Shown: in pieces, positions 1-7,657 of the stretch
How the letters are laid out: every line of letters starts with the position of its first letter
Numbering within the stretch: the stretch's first letter is position 1
NCBI GenBank assembly: GCA_023391725.1
Contig: JAEWAH010000052.1
Location: forward strand, 1-36,835
Direction of reading: 5' to 3'
DNA length: 36,835 nt
DNA from: Bacillota bacterium
Lineage (GTDB): Bacteria; Bacillota; Clostridia; Christensenellales; Aristaeellaceae
The notes under the pieces: generated by a model
What the model was told of the DNA's origin: nothing
Database searches by the model: none
The model's input: only the letters and a program-made list of their open reading frames with translations
Made by a program: the position numbers and the translations under genes

Positions 1-531
1 AAGCGCGGGCTGCTCAACTGGACCAGCACAGTGGAAACGCTGCCCCACTTTGTAGATAAGAAGAACATTGCGCTCTTTACTTCCCACAAGGTCTTCAGCG
101 AGACAGAAATGCGCAGCCGCACCGACATCCTTCTGGAGAGCTATGTGAAAGTGATCAGCATCGAAGCTTTTACCATGCTGGAGATGGCCCGCAAGGACAT
201 CCTGCCCGCAGTGCTTTCTTACACCAAGGCCATAGCGGACGAGGTCCTCAGCAAGAAGGCCGTGCTTGTCTCCCTGGATGTGAGTGCCGAGGAGGCGCTT
301 TTGACCAAGCTTTCCACGCTTACCGGACTACTCAGCAAGAAAATCGAAGCGCTGGCCAACGCCATGGCCGACAACGGCGAAAGCGATCTGCTCAAGCACG
401 CCACGCACAGCCGGGATCACCTTGTCCCCGCCATGGCGGAGCTTAGGGCTGTGGCCGACGAGCTTGAGACCATCGTGGCAAAGGCCTACTGGCCCTATCC
501 CACCTATGGAGATTTGTTGTTCAACATTTAA
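1..531 (+). CDS. glnN: Glutamine synthetase type III, C-terminal part (5' end outside window)
   Basis: The reading frame is open from base 1 and ends at TAA 529-531, giving the last 176 residues. Type III glutamine synthetase makes glutamine from glutamate, ammonia and ATP in the cytoplasm. Family members are about 700 residues and form large double-ring oligomers. The visible part begins KRGLLN, runs through a VETLPHFV segment and ends in PYPTYGDLLFNI, a combination typical of the helical C-terminal region of GSIII. The GTG at 31 is an internal codon, not a start, because the homology-like sequence continues upstream. The catalytic domain lies outside the window. A perfect palindromic terminator follows 17 bases after the stop, so this gene ends its transcription unit. 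Family assignment is from recognition of the C-terminal sequence; type III rather than type I is favoured because type I enzymes lack this tail. Confidence 0.9.
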   Translation, partial: KRGLLNWTSTVETLPHFVDKKNIALFTSHKVFSETEMRSRTDILLESYVKVISIEAFTMLEMARKDILPAVLSYTKAIADEVLSKKAVLVSLDVSAEEALLTKLSTLTGLLSKKIEALANAMADNGESDLLKHATHSRDHLVPAMAELRAVADELETIVAKAYWPYPTYGDLLFNI

Positions 532-548
532 GGTTCAGCGCAAAAAGG

Positions 549-585
549 CATGCGCCGGCGGAAATTTCCGCCGGCGCATGTCGTT
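549..585 (+). terminator. Intrinsic terminator after glutamine synthetase
   Basis: A perfect 32-base palindrome (549-580; arms of 16, GC-rich, centre AAATTT) is followed by TCGTTTT. It sits 17 bases after the glutamine synthetase stop. The symmetry means it could also stop transcripts coming from the other strand. Confidence 0.8.
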
Positions 586-596
586 TTGGGGCAAAC

Positions 597-629
597 CGTA
601 GGGCGGGGGCTTGCCCCCGCCCTACAAAC
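597..629. repeat. GC-rich inverted repeat (R6, copy a)
   Basis: The hairpin GTAGGGCGGGGGC / GCCCCCGCCCTAC with a 2-base loop lies between the two terminators of converging genes. A degraded relative is seen at about 12077-12106 between nifS and thiI, so this looks like a dispersed small repeat rather than a site particular to this locus. Confidence 0.55.
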
Positions 630-685
630 GAGATATAATTTTTGTTCCTAACCGCTCTGATATCCAAGCAGAGAAATACATAATT

Positions 686-715
686 GAGGGAATGGCTCTT
701 CGCTGCCATTCCCTC
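686..715 (-). terminator. Terminator of the SH3/peptidoglycan-binding gene
   Basis: An 11-bp stem (GAGGGAATGGC with its complement) and an 8-base loop begin 6 bases after the stop codon of the minus-strand gene at 721. The downstream minus sequence is A/T-rich (AATTATGTATTTC) but has no pure T run. Confidence 0.6.
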
Positions 716-720
716 AAATC

Positions 721-3342
721 TTACTTGATCTTGTTTTGTGTGGCCTTCCATCCCATGTCGATGGCCGTCTGATGGGAGGTGGCGTACGGCCCGATGGCCG
801 CTACTTCGGAGGCCGTGCGCGGGAAATGGATGCACATGTGGCCCGGGAAATTGTTCTCCTGGTTATGGTCCACGCTGTGGGGAACGTCGTGCGTCGAAGC
901 CATATAGACACGCCCGTCGCTGAAAATGACCCATACAGGCTTGGGCGTCCAGGTGTTTTTCCCGCCAAAGGCTTTGACCATGTTGGCGGTGTCCTGCGCG
1001 GTCAGCGGTTCCGAGTCGGCATGGGCGCCCAGGCTGAACATATGCACCTTCCAGCTGAGCCCCGTGTTATAGTCGTAGACTGTAGCGTAGGGGTATAGCC
1101 TGGCCCGGGCACGGATCTCCGTATACCAGTTGGCATAGCGCACCTGGGAGGCATTGGGGATAGTGCCGCCGGTAGTTGGCGGCGCGGTGGGCTTGGGGGT
1201 GGGCGTAGATCCCGGAACTGTGGGCGCAGGCTTGGCGTTTCCGCCGGTCAAAATAGCCAATGTCTGCGTGCCCGCAACGCCATCTGATGAGAGGCCGTTC
1301 TGCTTCTGGAAGGCCTGCAGCGCCAGGAAGGTCTGCAAACCGAAGACGCCGTCCGCCTTGCCCTTCAAATATCCAAGATTGATCAGCACTTGCTGCATGG
1401 CCTTGACCGACTCGTTCACATCGCCCTGCCGAAGCGATAAGGGCGGCGTGGGTGAAGGCGTAGCCACAGGGGCTCCCACAGCTTGGGGGGAATACAGCTT
1501 CTCCAATGTTTTGCCCCCGGCTACGCCGTCACGGACCAGGCCGTTGGCTTTTTGAAAGGCCACCCCAGCGGAAGCCGTAGCGATGCCATAGCTGCCGTCC
1601 GCCTTGCCCGTAAGGAAGCCCAATTGGATCAGCCGCTGCTGGAGGGACACGACTTCGTTTCCACGATCCCCCTGGCGCAGGGTGTTAAGCGCAGGCGCGA
1701 TAGTAGGCGCTGGTGTAGGCGTCGCGGCAAAGCCGGGGCCGGGGACCGCCTTATTGCTGTAAAGAATGACTTGCGTATCATACCCCGCGATGCCATCCGC
1801 CTTCAGGCCGTTTGCCTTTTGAAAGGCTTTCACCGCCGAGATATCCGCGGCCTTATAATCTCCGTCCATACGCGCGGTATAATAGCCCAGCTCCGTCAGC
1901 CGCTTTTGCAGGTTCAAAACAGGAATGCCCCGGGTACCGCTGTGGATCTCGACCACATTCTCCGGCGTCATCGGCGTAGCCGTAGGCACGGGAGTGGCCG
2001 CCGCCTGAGCGGGAATGGCGAAGTCGCTGAACAATACGTTTTGTGTACTCGCGCCGGCCACCCCGTCTGCCTTCAGCCCATTGTTCTGCTGGAAGGCCTT
2101 CAGGGCCGCCGCGCTGGCCTGGCCAAACTTGCCGTCGGCGGAGCTTTTCAAATACCCCAGGTCTTTCAGGCGCTTTTGCACCGTGCGGGCGGCCTCGCCT
2201 TCATCCCCCTGGCGCACCGTAACGCCCGGCGCATCAGCAATGGGCTTGGGGGTTGCGGTTGCCGTTTCATCCTTGGCCAGGGCACTGTCGCTGTACAGCT
2301 TCTGCTGGGTGGTCTTGCCCGCCAAGCCATCCGCCGTAAGGCCGTTTTTCTTTTGGAACTCCTTCACTGCCGCCATGGTTGCGCTGGTGCAGGTGCCATT
2401 CACCGCCCCAGTGTAGTACTTAAGCAGCGCCAACCGCTCCTGCATTTGAATAACCGCGTCGCCCTGATTGTTCTGGCGGATGGTAAACCCTTCAATGGGG
2501 GGCAGCGTCATGGCTTTGACGGCCTTGCCACGGGCATTGACAGGCTTGTTCTCATAAAGCAGTGTCTGCAATTGGGCGTCTGCCTCGCCCGTCTCTTGGA
2601 AGCCGTTCTTCTTCTGGCATGCCTTTACCGCGGTTTCCGTCTTGGCTCCGAAGGCCCCATCCACAGAGCCTGAGAGATATTCCAATTCGATCAAAACCTG
2701 CTGAAGCGCACGTACTTCCGTGCCGGAGGCACCGCGGCTTAAGAGAATATAGGCGTCATTGACCGTTTGAGGGGCGTTGGGCGCAGGCGTGGGCGCGGGG
2801 GTAGCCACGATCCTCACATAGATGAACTCGGCCATGGCATAGCCGCTTTTTCCTTCATAGCGGACCTTCAAATAGCTGCCCGTTTCCCCCTCCACCGTGA
2901 TCTCCGCACCCTTGGGGATACGCGCCAGGATCACCCCGGAGGAAGACGCGCTGCGGCGCAGGTTCACGCCGTCTTTTGTGGTCGTTTGATAGGGGTAGCC
3001 TGAAACGGTCCCGGCGGAGGAGGATTTCACGGTGGCCGTTTGGGAAGGCCCCTGATCGCCTATGTACTGCTTCATCACATAACCCGTGCGGTTATTGAAA
3101 GAAACCTTATAGTAGCCGCCGGATTCCCCCAGCACTGTGACCTCTTGTCCTTTTTCCAGCCGCTCCAGAACGACGGAAGAAGAGGAAGCGCTGCGGCGCA
3201 GGTTCACCTTGTCGTTGGTGGTGGCGGTATACGGATAGGCCGCGGCCTGCGCCAGCGGCGAATATATTCCCAGCAAAAGCAAAAGGGCGCAAAAAAGAGC
3301 ACGCACCCGTAAACTGGCCTTCTTTCCTGAAGTAAAGTGCAT
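721..3342 (-). CDS. Secreted cell-wall protein: 2 SH3b, 6 peptidoglycan-binding domains, conserved C-terminal domain
   Basis: This 873-residue exported protein is predicted to sit on the wall. An N-terminal signal peptide (residues about 1-34, hydrophobic run ALFCALLLLLGIY ending AQAAA) precedes two bacterial SH3 domains (about 36-97 and 117-180, each with VNLRRSASSS). Six peptidoglycan_binding_1 repeats of about 65 residues follow (from about 199 to 690; repeated FQKxNGLxxDGxAG), separated by Pro/Thr/Ala linkers. The last 150 residues are a separate domain with HADSEPLT, a WTPKPVWV segment and NNFPGHMCIHF. I know this tail from other clostridial wall proteins but not its function; the His/Cys pairing loosely recalls L,D-transpeptidases. 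The start at 3342 is chosen because GGAGG lies 7 bases upstream; a GTG at 3357 has no such site. It has its own sigma-A promoter and terminator, so it is probably monocistronic. Confidence 0.88.
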   Translation of the reverse strand: MHFTSGKKASLRVRALFCALLLLLGIYSPLAQAAAYPYTATTNDKVNLRRSASSSSVVLERLEKGQEVTVLGESGGYYKVSFNNRTGYVMKQYIGDQGPSQTATVKSSSAGTVSGYPYQTTTKDGVNLRRSASSSGVILARIPKGAEITVEGETGSYLKVRYEGKSGYAMAEFIYVRIVATPAPTPAPNAPQTVNDAYILLSRGASGTEVRALQQVLIELEYLSGSVDGAFGAKTETAVKACQKKNGFQETGEADAQLQTLLYENKPVNARGKAVKAMTLPPIEGFTIRQNNQGDAVIQMQERLALLKYYTGAVNGTCTSATMAAVKEFQKKNGLTADGLAGKTTQQKLYSDSALAKDETATATPKPIADAPGVTVRQGDEGEAARTVQKRLKDLGYLKSSADGKFGQASAAALKAFQQNNGLKADGVAGASTQNVLFSDFAIPAQAAATPVPTATPMTPENVVEIHSGTRGIPVLNLQKRLTELGYYTARMDGDYKAADISAVKAFQKANGLKADGIAGYDTQVILYSNKAVPGPGFAATPTPAPTIAPALNTLRQGDRGNEVVSLQQRLIQLGFLTGKADGSYGIATASAGVAFQKANGLVRDGVAGGKTLEKLYSPQAVGAPVATPSPTPPLSLRQGDVNESVKAMQQVLINLGYLKGKADGVFGLQTFLALQAFQKQNGLSSDGVAGTQTLAILTGGNAKPAPTVPGSTPTPKPTAPPTTGGTIPNASQVRYANWYTEIRARARLYPYATVYDYNTGLSWKVHMFSLGAHADSEPLTAQDTANMVKAFGGKNTWTPKPVWVIFSDGRVYMASTHDVPHSVDHNQENNFPGHMCIHFPRTASEVAAIGPYATSHQTAIDMGWKATQNKIK

Positions 3343-3381
3343 GCTCCATCCTCCCACTTCGCTGTTTCCATCGGTGAGCCA

Positions 3382-3410
3382 ATTTTATGTCATTTTTATT
3401 CCAATGTCAA
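3382..3410 (-). promoter_or_regulatory. Sigma-A promoter of the SH3/peptidoglycan-binding gene
   Basis: On the minus strand TTGACA (3410-3405), a 17-base spacer and TAAAAT (3387-3382) lie about 40 bases before the start codon. The -35 box is a perfect match and the -10 box matches 5 of 6. Confidence 0.85.
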
Positions 3411-3436
3411 GTGCTTTCTTAATATTTGTGTAATAT

Positions 3437-4138
3437 TTACAGTTGTGCGGAAGAGTACTCATCCAGGGGCGGCAGCGGGGGCAGCACGCCTGCGCGCTTC
3501 TTTAATTGGGACTGCAAAAATCTCAGAGCGTCGTCGTATGTGTCCGGCTGGCAGTGCACCACCAGGGCGACCCACCAGCGGGGGCTATGCAGGAGGATCT
3601 TATCCTTATCGGGCCATAGCTGCACTCTTTTGAGCGCTTGCCATGGCACATGCTTTTCATCCAGCTTCCAAATGGACCGGCCCAACATGTCCTCTTCCGT
3701 GGGCTCACTCAAAAGGCGCAGCCAGCGCCGCAAAACCGGCGGCTTCACCATATAAATGGCCGCATGGGCACCCGTGTGGTCCAGCACGTAGCGGACCTCC
3801 TCCCGGCCCCTGAACATCAATACAAGAAGAATGATCAGCCCCATGGCCCCGGCGATCTCCAATATGAGCGGCAGCAGCCCTTCCTTGAGCAGTGTCTGCA
3901 CGCCCAAAAAACCTTTTGCAGCCCATTCCGTCCCCACCGCAGCTATCAAAAGCAGCGCAACCACCGGCAGCGCAATGCGCAATATCGCACTCCAGCTCAA
4001 AAAATCCCGTGCCGGGGCGTATTCATAGCTCCAGCTCAGGCGCAGGCTATTCGCAGAAAGCTTCTGACCGCAATGGGGGCACATGGGCCCGGGCGTCACT
4101 TCCAGCTTGCATTTTTTGCAGTAGGCGGCAATGGGCAT
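3437..4138 (-). CDS. Zinc-ribbon membrane protein of unknown function
   Basis: The protein has 233 residues. It opens with a four-cysteine zinc ribbon (CKKC near residues 7-10, CPHC near 19-22), as in the zinc-ribbon domains found at the N-terminus of many Gram-positive membrane proteins. Two hydrophobic segments follow (about 48-70, LRIALPVVALLLIAAVG, and about 85-108, LILEIAGAMGLIILLVLMF). The cytosolic C-terminal half contains a pattern like a PH/YcxB-type domain (tryptophan-rich, WKLDEKHVPWQALKRVQLWPDKDKI), but I would not name the family. The start at 4138 is the only ATG that includes the ribbon; its ribosome-binding site is weak. It stands alone between divergent and convergent neighbours with its own promoter at 4177-4205. 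Confidence 0.75.
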   Translation of the reverse strand: MPIAAYCKKCKLEVTPGPMCPHCGQKLSANSLRLSWSYEYAPARDFLSWSAILRIALPVVALLLIAAVGTEWAAKGFLGVQTLLKEGLLPLILEIAGAMGLIILLVLMFRGREEVRYVLDHTGAHAAIYMVKPPVLRRWLRLLSEPTEEDMLGRSIWKLDEKHVPWQALKRVQLWPDKDKILLHSPRWWVALVVHCQPDTYDDALRFLQSQLKKRAGVLPPLPPLDEYSSAQL

Positions 4139-4176
4139 GTTGACTTCTTCGCTTCCTTATCACATTTTCCGTTTCC

Positions 4177-4205
4177 ATTATAACGGAAACGAGCGCGCCG
4201 GACAA
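4177..4205 (-). promoter_or_regulatory. Sigma-A promoter of the zinc-ribbon gene
   Basis: Minus strand: TTGTCC (4205-4200), 17 bases, TATAAT (4182-4177). The -10 box is perfect and the -35 box keeps TTG. It lies about 40 bases upstream of the start at 4138, in the 136-base divergent gap. Confidence 0.65.
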
Positions 4206-4274
4206 GCTTGCATAATCCCAGCGGGAATCCGGAAAATAGATTTGACGATTCAAATCCTGAAAGGAGAAAGAACC

Positions 4275-4448
4275 ATGCGCAAGTACCCCGGCCTCAGCCG
4301 CCTGCTCGCTGACGATAAGGAGGCCAGCGACTTCTTCAACAAGCTTCCTGATTACGTGAAGAACGGTATCCGCCAGCGCGCCGACAACATCAATTCCTTC
4401 GCATCCCTGAAAACCTACGCGAATAATTTGACCCAGGGTGACGACTAG
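4275..4448 (+). CDS. Small conserved-looking protein, 57 residues
   Basis: The gene starts at ATG 4275 behind AAGGAG (4261-4266) with an 8-base spacer, a much better start than any farther upstream. The product begins MRKYPGLSRLLADDKEA and is highly charged, with no cysteines, signal or membrane helix. The pattern FFNKLPDYVKNGIRQRADNI resembles short helical proteins often annotated as hypothetical in Clostridia, which I recognise only loosely. Function unknown. It is flanked by a divergent zinc-ribbon gene and a 499-base repeat-filled gap, so it is a single-gene unit. The good ribosome-binding site and protein-like composition make it likely to be expressed. Confidence 0.75.
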   Translation: MRKYPGLSRLLADDKEASDFFNKLPDYVKNGIRQRADNINSFASLKTYANNLTQGDD

Positions 4449-4480
4449 CCAGGGGCTCCGCCCCTAGTCCCCGCGAAAGG

Positions 4481-4577
4481 TTCCGGAGCCGAGCGCCGCC
4501 TGTGGCGGATGAAGCGAGGTGGAGGAAGCTGACGAAACGAGCAATGCGAGCGCTAGCGGAGCAGTGCGACGATTGAG
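4481..4577 (+). repeat. Repeat R1, copy a
   Basis: A 97-base unit starts TTCCGGAGCCGAGCGCCGCC and ends CGACGATTGAG. It contains the palindromic CGCCGCCTGTGGCGG hairpin and the phrase CGAAACGAGCAATGCGA. Two other copies are at 10647-10742 (opposite strand) and 12143-12236. Confidence 0.8.
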
Positions 4578-4583
4578 ACAGCC

Positions 4584-4614
4584 GGAATAAAACCCCTTGA
4601 GAATCCCCATATAG
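4584..4614 (+). repeat. Repeat R4, partial copy
   Basis: The phrase ACCCCTTGAGAATCCCCAT is shared with 10756-10797 (same strand) and 21732-21778 (opposite strand). This copy has lost the 5' CTCAAGGGATA part. It directly follows R1 copy a. Confidence 0.65.
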
Positions 4615-4633
4615 AGAAGGTAAAGCCGATTGC

Positions 4634-4778
4634 ATTCCCCTCCAGAGGAGGGGTGGACGGCGAAGCCGGACGGTGGTTGAGCCTCCTTTTGAAAGGAGGT
4701 GGCGCAAAGCGCAGGAGGATTGAGCGAACGTCTTCAACCAGCCTAGAGCTACGCGTTACCAATCCTCTGGAGGGGAAT
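4634..4778. repeat. R3 element with 16-bp terminal inverted repeats
   Basis: The ends are perfect 16-base inverted repeats (ATTCCCCTCCAGAGGA at 4634-4649 and its complement at 4763-4778). Inside are a second CCTCC...GGAGG hairpin and the TGGCGCAAAGCGC motif also found in the other R3 loci. It is about 145 bases and codes for nothing, so it is MITE-like. Confidence 0.7.
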
Positions 4779-4880
4779 TGCCTCGTTCCGCTATATGAAA
4801 ACCATCGACCTAAAGCAGGCTACGATGGCTTATGCAGATCAATAATATCTTTCCCCTAGCTAAAGTTTTTCAGGAAGGGG

Positions 4881-4920
4881 TGCGGGGAGGGAGCTTTTTT
4901 CAAAAAGCCCCCTCCCCGCA
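4881..4920 (-). terminator. Large hairpin after gpmI
   Basis: An 11-bp GC-rich stem (TGCGGGGAGGG with its complement) encloses an inner GCTTTTT/AAAAAGC stem. It starts 28 bases after the gpmI stop. There is no T run beyond the stem. A close relative lies at 32391-32424. Confidence 0.6.
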
Positions 4921-4947
4921 GCTGTCCCTATATATCTCTCGTTCCCC

Positions 4948-6489
4948 TTATACCAGCGGTTTCCCCGTCATTTCCTTAGGCACGGGAATGTTCATGCTAT
5001 GAAGCATGGTGGGAGCGATATCCGCCAGGCGGCCGCCTTCGCGAAGGGATCTGCCCACGAATTCCGGGCCCACGGCGATAAAAGGTACGGGGTTGGTGGT
5101 ATGGGCGGTGAAGGGCTCGCCAGTCTCGGGGTCTACCATCTGATCGGCGTTGCCGTGATCGGCTGTGACAAAGGCGCGGCCGCCATTTTGAAGGATGGCC
5201 GCGACCACCTTGTCCACGCAGATGTCCACCGCCTTGACCGCTGCCATGGCGGCATCCATGATGCCGGTATGGCCCACCATGTCGCAGTTGGCGAAGTTCA
5301 GGATCATCACGTCGTACTTCTTTTCGTTGATGAGCGCCACGGCCTTGTCGGCCACTTCATAGGCGGACATCTCGGGCTTCAAGTCAAAGGTGGCTACTTT
5401 GGAAGAGGGGATTAGTTCCCGGTCCTCTCCCTCATTGGGCCTTTCCACGCCGCCGTTAAAGAAGAAGGTGACGTGAGCATACTTCTGCGTCTCGGCGATG
5501 CGCAATTGCGTTTTGCCCAAAGATGCAAGGTATTCGCCCAGGGTATTGTCCATGGATTCAGGGCCGTTGACGATCTTGAGCCCCGTAAAAGTCTCGTCGT
5601 ATTGGGTCATGCTCACGAACTGCACCGGGAAATATCCCTTGCCCCGGATGAAGCCTGAAAAGTCCGGCTGGATAAAGGTACGGGTCAGCTGCCGCGCCCG
5701 GTCGGGCCGGAAGTTGAAGAACACAACCGAATCCCCTTCCGAGATCACTGCGGTAGGCTGGCCGTTTTTGAGGACCACCGTGGGCCGCACGAATTCGTCG
5801 GTCTCGTTCAGTGCGTAGCTTTGCTCCACGGCCTGGGGGCCGTTATCAGCCGTAGCCTGGCCAGCGCCCAGTACCATGGCGTCATAGGCCTTTTGCACCC
5901 GGTCCCAAAGGTTGTCCCGATCCATGGCCCAGTAGCGGCCCATGACGGTGGCAATCTCGCCTACACCAATTTCTTTGAGCTTGTCCTCCAGCTCTTTCAC
6001 GTAGCCTAAGCCGCTGGTGGGGGGCACATCCCGGCCATCCAGGAAGCAGTGGATGTACACCTTATGGAGGCCGCGATTCTTTGCCATCTCCAATAAAGCG
6101 TATAGGTGGGTGTTGTGGCTGTGGACGCCACCGTCGGAGAGCAAGCCCATCATATGCAGTGCCTTGCCGGATTTTTGGGCGCTGTCCATCGCCCAAATCA
6201 GCGCTTCCTTCTCAAAGAAAACACCGTCCTGAATATCCTTGGTGATGCGGGTGAGCTCCTGATACACGATGCGCCCGGCGCCCATGTTCAGGTGGCCTAC
6301 CTCGCTGTTGCCCATCTGGCCGTCCGGCAGGCCCACGTCCATGCCGCTGGCGCCCAATTGGGTGTGGGGATATTTGGCCATCAGCGCGTCCAGGTGGGGC
6401 GTGCCCTGCTGGGCGATGGCGTTGCCTTCCTTTGCGGGATTAAGGCCGAAGCCATCCATAATGATCAGGGCGGTCATGGTTTTGTTCAT
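4948..6489 (-). CDS. gpmI: 2,3-bisphosphoglycerate-independent phosphoglycerate mutase
   Basis: The enzyme interconverts 3- and 2-phosphoglycerate in glycolysis using two Mn ions and a phosphoserine intermediate. The 513 residues match the usual family length. The metal-binding IIMDGFG is near residues 9-15, the phosphorylated serine is Ser62 in DGQMGNSEVGH, HCFLDGRDVPP and the RPDRARQ motif lie in the phosphotransferase insert, and VTADHGNADQM and the AHTTNPVPF segment complete the metal site. It is the last gene of the cggR-pgk-tpiA-gpmI string, 115 bases after tpiA, with one R2 repeat in the gap. The ribosome-binding site GAAAGGA is about 12 bases upstream. No enolase gene follows, unlike in Bacillus. 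Confidence 0.97.
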   Translation of the reverse strand: MNKTMTALIIMDGFGLNPAKEGNAIAQQGTPHLDALMAKYPHTQLGASGMDVGLPDGQMGNSEVGHLNMGAGRIVYQELTRITKDIQDGVFFEKEALIWAMDSAQKSGKALHMMGLLSDGGVHSHNTHLYALLEMAKNRGLHKVYIHCFLDGRDVPPTSGLGYVKELEDKLKEIGVGEIATVMGRYWAMDRDNLWDRVQKAYDAMVLGAGQATADNGPQAVEQSYALNETDEFVRPTVVLKNGQPTAVISEGDSVVFFNFRPDRARQLTRTFIQPDFSGFIRGKGYFPVQFVSMTQYDETFTGLKIVNGPESMDNTLGEYLASLGKTQLRIAETQKYAHVTFFFNGGVERPNEGEDRELIPSSKVATFDLKPEMSAYEVADKAVALINEKKYDVMILNFANCDMVGHTGIMDAAMAAVKAVDICVDKVVAAILQNGGRAFVTADHGNADQMVDPETGEPFTAHTTNPVPFIAVGPEFVGRSLREGGRLADIAPTMLHSMNIPVPKEMTGKPLV

Positions 6490-6527
6490 AGGATAATTAA
6501 TCCTTTCCTATGGGATTCCGGAGAGGA

Positions 6528-6588
6528 TTTCGCTCCTGCGGGAGCGACCAAAGGGCTTTCCGGTCGCCCTTTGGAAACCTTCGGAGGC
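6528..6588 (+). repeat. Repeat R2, copy a (tandem hairpins)
   Basis: Hairpin 1 is CGCTCC-TGC-GGAGCG. Hairpin 2 is CCAAAGGGC / GCCCTTTGG around TTTCCGGTC. A short CCTTCGGAGG motif closes the unit. It lies in the tpiA-gpmI gap. Confidence 0.8.
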
Positions 6589-6604
6589 TTTCCCTCCCCA
6601 TTAA

Positions 6605-7357
6605 TTACAGATTGAAATTGACCACCTTGGCAAAGTCAGGCGCCTTCAGCGATGCGCCGCCGATAAGGCCGCCGTCGATCTCGGGCTGGGCCATAAGGCC
6701 CTTGACGTTGCCGGGGTTCATGCTCCCGCCGTACTGGATGCGCACGGCATCAGACACCTTGGCGCCATACTTGCGCGAAAGGGCCGCGCGGATCACGCCG
6801 ATGGTCTCGTTGGCCTGCTCGTCGGTGGCGGTCAGGCCCGTGCCGATGGCCCACACAGGCTCATAGGCAATAACGATATTCTTGACCTCATCCTCCGTAA
6901 GCCCGGTGAGGGCGATGAGCGTTTGATATTCCACCAGCGCATCGGTATACCCGGCTTCCCGCTGCTCCTTCATTTCGCCCACGCACAGGATCACCGTGAG
7001 CCCGGCGGCGACGGCGGCCTTGACACGCAGATTCACTGTGGCGTCGGTCTCGCCGAAGTATTGGCGGCGTTCGCTGTGGCCGATGATCACGTATTCCACA
7101 CCGGAGGCTTTGAGCATTTGAGCGGAAAGCTCGCCGGTATAAGCTCCGGATTCCTTCCAGTGGACGTTCTGGGCGCCCAGATGGATGTTGGAGCCGGAGA
7201 TAGCTTCCTTCACCGCGGCAAAGTCCACCGCAGGAACGCAAACGACTACTTCGCAGGGGGCGGCCGTGACCAAGGGCTTGAGTTCTTCCACCAGGTGGGC
7301 AGCCTCGGCGGGGGTCTTGTTCATTTTCCAGTTCCCGGCAATAATGGGTGTACGCAT
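6605..7357 (-). CDS. tpiA: Triosephosphate isomerase
   Basis: The enzyme interconverts dihydroxyacetone phosphate and glyceraldehyde 3-phosphate. It has 250 residues, the standard length. The substrate-binding lysine is in AGNWKMN near residue 11, the catalytic histidine in IIGHSERRQYFGE near 95, the catalytic glutamate in AYEPVWAIGTG near 166, and phosphate-binding YGGSM and GGLIGGASL are near the C-terminus. The start at 7357 (MRTPIIAGNWK) is preceded by AGAGGA about 10 bases upstream; a longer frame to 7435 runs through repeat R2b and is not coding. It lies between pgk and gpmI, each separated by a gap with an R2 repeat. Confidence 0.97.
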   Translation of the reverse strand: MRTPIIAGNWKMNKTPAEAAHLVEELKPLVTAAPCEVVVCVPAVDFAAVKEAISGSNIHLGAQNVHWKESGAYTGELSAQMLKASGVEYVIIGHSERRQYFGETDATVNLRVKAAVAAGLTVILCVGEMKEQREAGYTDALVEYQTLIALTGLTEDEVKNIVIAYEPVWAIGTGLTATDEQANETIGVIRAALSRKYGAKVSDAVRIQYGGSMNPGNVKGLMAQPEIDGGLIGGASLKAPDFAKVVNFNL

Positions 7358-7410
7358 ATGGCTGAATTCCTCTTTTCTTCTAGAGTATGAATACTGCGTG
7401 AAGCAAAAGG

Positions 7411-7472
7411 GTTCCGCTCCTGCGGGAGCGACCAAAGGGCTTTCCGGTCGCCCTTTGGAGACCTTCGGAGGC
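7411..7472 (+). repeat. Repeat R2, copy b
   Basis: Nearly identical to copy a: CGCTCC-TGC-GGAGCG, then CCAAAGGGC / GCCCTTTGG, then ACCTTCGGAGGC. It lies just upstream of tpiA on the opposite strand orientation. Confidence 0.8.
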
Positions 7473-7554
7473 GATAATTGAGTGATTGCCCTTGTTTTTC
7501 GGATAAATGCCCTAACATTATGCCCACATAATGCGCCCTTATCTCATAGATACA

Positions 7555-7580
7555 GGCAGGGGGCGCAATCTCCCCCTGCC
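7555..7580 (-). terminator. Possible attenuating hairpin downstream of pgk
   Basis: A 9-bp GC-rich stem (GGCAGGGGG with complement) with an 8-base loop lies 120 bases after the pgk stop. No T run follows on the minus strand, so termination would be weak at best; it may act in mRNA processing. Confidence 0.35.
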
Positions 7581-7618
7581 TTATATCTTTTCCCCAGCAC
7601 AGGGATCCTCCAGAAAAG

Positions 7619-7657
7619 CCTCCCTTGTTAAAGGGAGGGCGACCGCCCGCAGGCGGT
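7619..7657. repeat. R3-like double hairpin
   Basis: CCTCCCTT/AAGGGAGG (7619-7638) is followed by ACCGCC/GGCGGT (7642-7657). This has the same two-hairpin layout as an R3 half-unit (CCCCTCC..GGAGGGG then GGCGC..GCGCC) but a different sequence. Confidence 0.5.

Larger units (their letters stand above)
4449..4947. other. 499-base gap filled with repeats
   Basis: No gene is supported here. In order it holds a short AGGGGC/GCCCCT hairpin at 4450-4466, repeat R1 (4481-4577), repeat R4 (4584-4614), the R3 inverted-repeat element (4634-4778) and the gpmI terminator hairpin (4881-4920). The short reading frames across it follow the repeats and lack ribosome-binding sites. Confidence 0.7.

Noticed and set aside
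1483..2673. Long open frame (396 codons) on the plus strand opposite the SH3/peptidoglycan-binding gene
   Set aside because: It is antisense to a clear repeat-containing gene, has no ribosome-binding site, and its long openness follows from the GC-rich codon use of the real gene.
6528..6588. R2 as an intrinsic terminator of tpiA
   Set aside because: No T run follows either hairpin, and identical units occur upstream of genes.
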